A stretch of DNA of 64,000 nt from Plasmopara viticola. Its lineage: Eukaryota > Oomycota > Peronosporomycetes > Peronosporales > Peronosporaceae. Under the pieces are notes generated by a model, which was not told the origin of the DNA, did not search any database, and saw only the letters and a program-made list of their open reading frames with translations. The stretch lies in NCBI GenBank assembly GCA_001695595.3, contig MBPM02000036.1, positions 496,001-560,000 of the forward strand, read 5' to 3'. This document shows positions 56,878 to 64,000 of this stretch, in pieces. Position 1 is the stretch's first letter; each line of letters begins with the position of its first letter. The position numbers were made by a program, and so were the translations under genes.

Positions 56878-57023
56878 TGTTAATAAGAAAGTAAAAACCG
56901 AAGTGAATATATTTATCCTGACCAATGAATGGCTACCATATGTAATTACTAATTGTGACGTACTTGTAATTACTGTAAAGCCATCCACCTGTTCAACATG
57001 CATTCAGCGGTGTAATGTTAACA
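56878..57023 (-). repeat. Copia-3 5' LTR
   Basis: 146 bp, expected to hold the element's promoter. It is followed inward by GGTTAACAGCCGC, a candidate primer site shared with copia-1. Confidence 0.95.
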
Positions 57024-57359
57024 CTTGCAGATCACAAGTCCAGTAATATTTACTTGGCAGAAGGGTAGATCAGCGGATGCTGCGGCTTGAACATCGAGGT
57101 CAACTCCGAAAGATCTCTCAATGCGCACACTCGTTTGCGTGGGAGTTTATGTTGTTTTGTTACCTTGCTTCACGGACCTCGTGGAAGTTGTTGGAATGGC
57201 TCTGATAAATTTGTATGAGAACGGATACGATTGATATCTCCAATACAAGTAGAAGAAGCTGTGAGATCCTGTCGACGTTTGGTCGCCACAGCTCCGTGTG
57301 CGATAGAGACGTTATCAATAAGGATTAAGGGCCCTAGCAGCTTATTTAAGGCTAGACAG
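57024..57359. other. No recognisable gene
   Basis: Starts with the CTTGC target copy of copia-3. Nothing else is recognised. Confidence 0.4.
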
Positions 57360-59450
57360 ATCTACATGAACCGCCTTTAAGGCCAGTGCCGTTCGTGTTT
57401 GCTGTTGTTATGATTTACTATTACCCTGTCGGTGCTTTGGCTCTACTATCTTTGACGTGTTTGGATTAATCCACACCATGACAACTCTCGAAAAGAGACT
57501 GAGAGCGACAGACTATTAGTCGTACATATAAATTATCGAAAATTTAAAAGACCATTTCGAGTAGTGAACAACTTTGGCGCGTCAATAACGTTTACGGCAG
57601 ACAATTTTGGTCGAGCATTTAGTAGCGTACATAAACGAACTTTGTTTTGATGAGCTAATGAAATAGTTTCAGACGGACTGGGAGCTGAAAATACTAGGAT
57701 GGAAATTCAAAAATTCTGACGGCACGGAGCCGTTTCATGTTTTTGACATCGACTCGATTAAGGGTACATTCTGGCAAAAATGTCCAAATTCGAGATCAAG
57801 TAAGCGGACTTGAGCTTTGTGTACCAGTAGCTCAATCTCACACAATTAGATCTTTCTTGTGCTTGTCGCACTTTTGAAAGGAAGTCTGAGATTATTTGCT
57901 CCCGAGATAGACGTGGAAGATAACAGAAGTACCCATATCTCACCAAAGATAGCCGTGACGACGCTATTAAACTTTTGTTTAGCGGGCAATTATATTCGCA
58001 GGTCAACTTAGCTAATAGGTCTGCCGACGATAGCGCTCTCAATGTGGAGTACGTAGTACCACGAGCTGCGGGTAGCATTAAAGCGTTAAGCAGAAAGAAA
58101 TATGACACTAGAATCCTCATTTATTTGAATGGTTTGTGGCTTAAAAAGAACATTTTTTGCTTATTATGCATACTGAGTACGATAACCATCGGGATTCGTG
58201 ATTACCTTGCGCTTCAAAAGCCCCTATACCGCTATGGCTTGGATAAAACAAAAAGCGAGATTTTTCAAATACGTGAAAAAAAATGAGTATATAATTTGTC
58301 AGCTTAATTGGACAAAGCCAGAATTAAGTATCAGTTTGCTTGAAGCCCACGGCGCTCACCTGCTTCATCGCGCGCTTTTCATGGAAGCGCAGCTGACCTT
58401 GTCTGTCGGATAACTCTTAATTTCTCCATGAGGATGAGCAGCGTCTATGCAACCGAATGTATCGTTTAGGATTGCTCTTAATTTAGGTTTTGCTGATCAG
58501 GCCTGAACTTTTTTGGATGGCTTTGGACCCTCGAGGCTTCTTGAACAGGAGATATACCTCTTTGACTATGCAACTAATGAGCATTACAGTCGGATACATC
58601 CGCTGAGCGTCTCAGCGGACGGTGTCTGAAATGCGTCAGAAAGTCGTTTACTTTTGCAGTAAGCTGCAAACACGGCCGGGTACACAGACTTTAAGCCTCT
58701 TGCAAGTTATGGTGGAAGCTATTAGCACGAACAGTCCCTGTAAGCAATTTTAGGGAAAATTAGGCGTGGAGTAATTGATTTGTTATTTCTGTGGGCACCG
58801 TGAAATTTGTACGTATTTGAAGCCAGAACACATCTGAGATGGTACTTTTACGATAATATGTTTGTCACCATCGTCTTGAGAGTCACTCTTCTTTCAGAAA
58901 AATATATAGAAATTTGCTTGCACATTGTCGATACATGAACTTTCACCTAACGGTAAGGCTTTAGAACACTTTAAATTGTTTAAAAGAGCACAGCGACAGA
59001 TGGACTTGTTTTTCCGAAATACTTTAAAAAAACAGTTTTTTTGTCGTTTTAGATGATGTCCGTGCGCCCGCTGATTTTAATTTAGTCCCTATGGCTTAAG
59101 GGCTGCTATGCAAAGCGGAACTTGTTAATTTAGCTGTTGTAAGCAATCCATGTCTATTTCAAAAAGGTCGATGAAATGAACCTTTTTTGCGCTCAAGTGC
59201 GTCAAAGAATCGCTAATAGAACCTCTGTCCTCAAAGTCTGGCAAATGCTGGTCACCATTAGCGTAGAGCACCCTACTGGTACAAGATTCAGTCCTAACGG
59301 TGTGTGCATCGTTGTATTACGCTCACATGAGCTGCAGAAAGCGAAATGCACCGATCTAGAAGGGATTGAACTTACTTTGGAGCTTTGTGAATAGGCGTTA
59401 AGTAATTCAAAAAATTTGCCGGGCAGACTTAGTGCGGATGTAATCGAGTA
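57360..59450 (+). pseudogene. Unrecognised decayed coding remnant, related to 14900..16800
   Basis: The opening (CCGCCTTTAAGGCCAGTGCCGTTCGTGTTTG...CCTGTCGGTGCT) matches 15135..15205. Downstream, the GWKFKN...FHVFDID peptide (57690..57750), the GATGAGCAGCGTCTATGCAACC region (58430) and the RLSADVIEYIL block (59420..59450) match three separate pieces of 14900..16800. All lie on the plus strand, so this copy is probably closer to the original order. A SYGGSYE stretch near 58710 and a CYFCGHREIC stretch near 58780 could be a nucleic-acid-binding tail, but no family was recognised. Stops are frequent. Confidence 0.4.
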
Positions 59451-59889
59451 CATTCTGTATTTGTGGAGGAGAGGGTTGAAAAATGCTTCCTCCTCGGTCT
59501 TTACTTTGACATCGATTTTGGCACAGCTTTCTTAAGTACTATTCCATATGAATATGCCATGTTCATGCAATAGGTTGCAAACGTTGACGATGAGTTTGTG
59601 TGATTCAATACAGCACGGTAATGGTAAATTCGTATAATATGTTGTAGAACTTTTTCCTGGGCTCATCGATGAACAAGGTGACGTATTGAACCAAATGACA
59701 TGAAATAAAATCTGCAAAATAAATTGTTTCAAGGATTTGAGAGCAAGTACATTATCTCTTGGAAAAGAAGTATCTACGAGCCCAAAAAACCATTGTGTTT
59801 ACCGCAAGCGGCATCCATTAATAAAAATCTTGAAACAATTTCAATCAAACAAATCTTACCAAACTCGCTTTCTATTCGTCTCATGTAGC

Positions 59890-62800
59890 GCTCTATTTTG
59901 AGACCAGAGACCTTGCGAGACAAATAGCAAACAATGATCGTTGATTATTGAATATAACGGCAGGCGAGTCGACAAAATAAAAAAGGCGACTCCTCTTATA
60001 CTTTAAGATAGGAAGGCACATGCTAATTGGTAGCTGTAATTTGTAGCACTTTAATTCGTATGGCTTGTATGTCATTATCGCCAAAGAAATTGTAAATAAT
60101 TATGTCCATGCTGCACTGTTCGTGTGAAGAATCTCAACTGCTTATGCGTCTGCAAGATTAACACTTGAGTTATATATCGTTGTGATGCCCGTATGGACGA
60201 TGTCTACGTCACGAAAGCAAATAGCAGCATGGTGTGGGAGGCAAAATCTCCGCACTTAATACAGTTGCATGCTTTCCAAGGCTGAACCGGAAGTGGCGAC
60301 AGGACCATGCTTGTAATAAGATAAAGAGTGCAGAAACACAAGCGCCCATTGAAAAAAAAGCTGCTCATCAACAGGTCCGTATGCACTTTTCATAGTACAC
60401 TAGATTCGGTAATTTATCTAATCTGAATGAAGGTCTGATGTAGCTTAATATATTCATCACGGTGATTCATGCGCGTATATGGAAGTGGATGGTGATGCCA
60501 CAAGAGTTTCCCAGCGCCCGGTGAAATTCACCTTTTGGTCACAAAATTGCTTCAAGCATTACGTATGTTTATGCAGCAATGGTGCTGGCTAGAACCAAAC
60601 AACTTATCTTTTTTAATGGACCACATGGATGCTTACAAAGCAGCCGAGGCATTTAAGCTTATTTGCTGCAGAACACACATGTTGATGTTGCTGTAAGGTT
60701 TATTGGTCGTCCTGACCGCAAAATGTGCTTTCAATGCTTTCTTAGGCTCTTAGATCCAGCTTTTCTTGGCTAATATGGCTATAGACGTCTTTCAGTCGAC
60801 CTTTTTCTGGGTGAAGCTTGAAGATACGGCGAGGTCAAGCCGATATTCTAAAGTGCAGTGCTGGATGTGAAGGTTCCAAGAAACCGCTGGCCGCGGTACT
60901 AAAATAACATTGGATAGGGAGAAACGCCTGCACTTGAATAATTTCGACAGCATAAAAAGGTTCTTAGCGGCCACTTCATTCGGCTGCATAAGGTATATTC
61001 AAGCCGATTGACGTCATTTGTAGCAATTTTGACGATGTCAATGATTGTGTGTTACTGCAACTGGAGTCATATGATTGTAATTAAGATACATCAGGCTACC
61101 TAACGGATAACTATAACAAGAAACTACTTACCATTAAGTATGCACTGGTTAAATGTCAAATGTGTTTTTATGCTCTAAGCCTTCGGTGTCGGTTAGTTCA
61201 TGCATCTTTGCGGTTAGCAACAATTCGTTCCATTGGTTTTAGTAGATGACAAGATGGCTGTAACTGTTTGCAAAACCTAGCGTTTCTTGATTATTAGAAT
61301 TCGGGCAAACTTAGTGTGCTCACCGAAACGCTTACAAACACGTCAGACTATAAATTGACTTATATCACCAGGGTTGAAAGCCTATATAGACGAATGAACC
61401 AATCAAACAAATAAATTTGGTAGTCCTCTGTGCGCTTTATCCTCGCACGCAAATATCCCCAATTCCTGTGATTAAAATTTTGAGAAATTTGCGGCTGCTA
61501 CCTTATGAGTGGGCAGGCGGTCCGAATCCTGACCTGCCATAAATTACTTGAAATTTTTCAAAATAAGTCCCCCACCAGTTTTAATCACTTGGGTTCGACA
61601 CTAGACCGGTTTCAAATCCTGTACCATGCGGTGCTAGTACGCTAGTGCCGCCAAATCTTTGGTTTTTCAATCGAATTATACAGTGAATGGTATTGTTAAA
61701 AAGTGTTCATCAAAATGACGAAAATAAACTGTACCGTGAAATTATTATAGCTCCATGTACAACTCGTCGTGCGAGTTTAACGGATAGGAAGGAACCTTAA
61801 AATCAGACATGTTAGGAATCACCTCAACGTAATGGCAAAAGGTATGACAAATGACAAGAAAAGAGCTAGTGAAGAGAAAAACTCATGTTGATGCACGCCA
61901 TAAAAAGATCATCTGCACACATTCGCGACTAGATTATACCGGCTGAACGCAATTTTTTTTGCAGCATCAAATTGCGAAGAAAATATGGACTAAGCATTTT
62001 TTATTTAAGGTGCAGTCAGATAGCGTGCAAGGAATCGATGTGCTTGGGATAAGCAATATCGTCCAATACGCAGATCCAGTAAGGAGAAGTATGTGCTGTC
62101 AACACTTTAGCAAGCATAGCCGACTTGCACCGAGCGGAAGAGCCAGGGCATCCTGTAAAGTTCACAAGGATCGATAGAGGATAAGAGGCTGGGATAAGAC
62201 GTGGTAGGATCACCTAGATAACCGACAGAAGGTGGCTACAATTGAGAGAAGGTGGGATGTGAGGTGTTTCAAGAAATGCGAGAAGAAAACGATCGATGTA
62301 GGTTTTGTTCCAGCTGTTGGCGTGTCAAGTTGTGCGAAGACTGGTGAGGCCTCGGATCAACATATGGTAAGACAGAAATTAAACTTTAGATTATTAACAT
62401 CAAATTCGGTCGCCGCCTAGTGAACGATCTAGCCTTGCTTGGAGAGGTTTGATAGCGTAAAGCAAGCAATGATATATTAACCATGGCGGTAGCTCATTGC
62501 TAGTGACTACATTAGATGGCAAGAAGATTCGAGTGCGTCATAATAAGCGAGCTTCACACAAAACATGTAAACATACATTACATTGCATAGTATAAGAGGT
62601 ATGCAGTATTGCACCGCGAAATACAATGAATATTTGATGGGATGAAGGGAGGTTAGCGGCTCTATGCGGAAATGTATAGTAATACGCTTTAAATACATGT
62701 GCTGGGTTTTACAGGGATGTTATCCTGTCGATATTGGCAAAAGTAAGAAAGCGGTCGATAAAGACATGCTATTGAGATCTCTGGTGCATATTCAAAGTTG

Positions 62801-64000
62801 ATTTGCGCATCTGATTACTGACTTCACTGTCAAGATAACAAAGGACCGGATGGGATTAATTGCTCAGGCGATGAAAGAGCAAACGTTCCGACGTGTGAGC
62901 ATTAAAAACGAAAAGAAGACAACCCCGGAAGTACATGTTAAATACGCGATTGATCACGCAGCTTGAGAAGTCATCTGCTTTCACCTTACTAAATTAAGGG
63001 CGGCCTTATAGTTAGGGACACGAGCTTTTTCTACTTTGCATCTGACGGTTTTATACCCATGACTCTGTTACAAGTTTTTCGTGGTCACTGATTATTTGCC
63101 TAAGCTCTGTTGGACTCTGTGACTTTTCTTGTAGATCCTAAAAATAATATAAAATTATAAGCAACATACCCAAATTCTTGCCTTGTAATTCTTTTTTTCT
63201 TCTTCTAGTTTGGCTTCTTAATCACTTTTAATCTTCCCACTGAGCCGCGCCTTCAACTTAGCGTAGACGTCTCCTTCGCTTACACTGAGTCCGTTTGAAT
63301 TAAGAGGTTACTTTTTTAAAAGTAACAACAACTTGACAATGCTGCTCGAACCTTTTTGAGATATTAGTTCGAATGCCAAGTCACATCATGTTGTCACGAG
63401 AGTTGCTTACTGGCTCCTCCTGGCCTTCGCGTCCCGAATAGACTGGAAATCGCCTAGCTTATAATTAATTTTACTTGGCCGATTGCATAAAACGGATCTG
63501 ACAACCGAAACACCCGAGCTTGCAACATCCGAAAAAGCAATTAATTAATTGTTAATGTTCATACCATTGTCCATTTCTATTGATGACATGTCTTATATTT
63601 ACCTTTAGTAAACAACCGTGACAGTCTCGGCCTGCACGAGTTTGTTTGAAGACGCATCGAATCAGGTCCAAGCCACATTCGTCCACGAGATGTTGAATGC
63701 AATAGAATCGCTGACAAGCAACTACTCACGCCTCAAGAGATGAATATCCTTGAAAGATTGAACCTCGTATGAAGTCTCGTACTCATATGAAACCTGAGGT
63801 GCTCTTCAAAGCGTTTCCCCCAGGCTCGACCCTGTTGGTTAGGCGAGCGCGAAGGTCTATGCAGCGGATGGGCCAGCACGGTATCAAAAATGGGGCAAAA
63901 AAGCTGAATGCCCACAATGCTGTGCTCTGTAAGCGGCAAGCCAAAGCTGGAGCTTACTACAAAAGGAAGCGAATTCTCGACACATTTCGGAGGTCTTAAA
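59890..64000 (+). repeat. Copy C: diverged relative of the gypsy block
   Basis: Ordered matches to copy A begin near 60060 (equivalent to 560) and continue through the CGAAAGCAAATAGCA and GGACCATGCTTGTAATAA stretches (60215..60320), the RNase H region, the GAGAAAAACTCATG region (61875) and the TTTTTCTACTTTGCATCTGAC stretch (63029, equivalent to 3537). It runs off the window. It is clearly more diverged than A and B are from each other, so it is an older duplication or an independent insertion. No intact gene was found. Confidence 0.75.
60240..61400 (+). pseudogene. Ty3/gypsy RT and RNase H remnant (copy C)
   Basis: This copy keeps a clearer RT block than A and B: VVMPQEFPSAPG...LLVTKLLQALR (about 60485..60555), matching the gypsy MPQGLxNAPATFxRLVTxLLRPLR motif. 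LLTIKYALVK (61125..61155) and a decayed GQT.CAHRNA stretch, where A reads GKLDVLADRL, follow. Stops throughout. Confidence 0.6.

Larger units (their letters stand above)
52564..57023 (-). mobile_element. Copia-3: complete, young Ty1/copia retrotransposon
   Basis: 4460 bp with two 146-bp LTRs that differ at a single base, a 5-bp target duplication CTTGC (52559..52563 and 57024..57028), one uninterrupted polyprotein frame, a purine tract (52710..52723) before the 3' LTR and a leader starting GGTTAACAGCCGC after the 5' LTR. By structure it may still be competent for retrotransposition. It is the closest relative of copia-2 in this window. Confidence 0.97.

Noticed and set aside
1..64000. CRISPR array, rRNA genes or prokaryotic operons
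   Set aside because: No regularly spaced repeats or rRNA motifs were seen, and the content is clearly eukaryotic retroelements and secreted effectors.

Overview
The window looks like an accessory, transposon-rich region of a plant-pathogenic oomycete genome, most likely a Peronosporaceae member (downy mildew or Phytophthora-like); the species cannot be named. The reasons are secreted proteins with a signal peptide, a degenerate RxLR/EER-like region and tandem WY/LWY modules, a decayed gene with a readable RxLR-dEER layout, and many Ty1/copia and Ty3/gypsy retroelements, SINEs and TIR transposons. Only three reading frames look intact over their full length: two LWY-type effector genes (20403..22043 minus and 37671..39311 plus) and the gag-pol polyprotein of a young copia element (52723..56829 minus). 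Nearly everything else is mobile DNA or its decayed remains.

Layout. 1..6724 and 11151..11510 form copy A of a long duplicated block of decayed Ty3/gypsy sequence. It is split by copia-1 (6725..11150, 5-bp target duplication). 11511..19450 is mostly unrecognised AT-rich DNA with a 40-bp-arm palindrome, an inverted gypsy fragment and an old gag/protease-like remnant. 19452..22698 is one arm of an inverted duplication carrying effector A. 22858..27210 is copia-2, which has lost its 5' end. 27216..34218 is copy B of the gypsy block, and it preserves the empty site of copia-1. A tRNA-derived SINE (34213..34528) follows, then an RxLR-dEER effector pseudogene (35218..36317), a small TIR transposon (36502..36999) and, directly against it, the second arm of the inverted duplication (37001..39799) with effector B. 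A broken DNAJC11-like gene lies at 40262..41660. A pogo/CENP-B-type transposon (42815..44260) carries a SINE inside its left TIR, and is followed by a decayed gypsy integrase and LTR. 45341..48750 is a third, decayed effector copy with another SINE in its upstream region. 49236..49555 is a MITE-like inverted repeat, and 50250..52450 holds further gypsy remains. Copia-3 (52564..57023) is complete. 57360..59450 is an unrecognised remnant with a relative at 14900..16800. 59890..64000 is a third, more diverged copy of the gypsy block.

How the parts relate. The window reads as a record of effector-family growth by segmental duplication in a repeat-rich region. One ancestral effector unit, with about 650 bp of upstream DNA, gave rise to three copies: two stayed open and one decayed. 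Insertions present in one copy and absent from the other give relative ages: copia-1 in gypsy copy A only, the tRNA-SINE in copy B, and a 450-bp insert downstream of effector A only. The least familiar item is a SINE-like family (about 325 bp, hairpin-rich head, pentanucleotide tail, 11-bp target duplications), present as two complete copies, one truncated copy and one fragment fused to copia-2.
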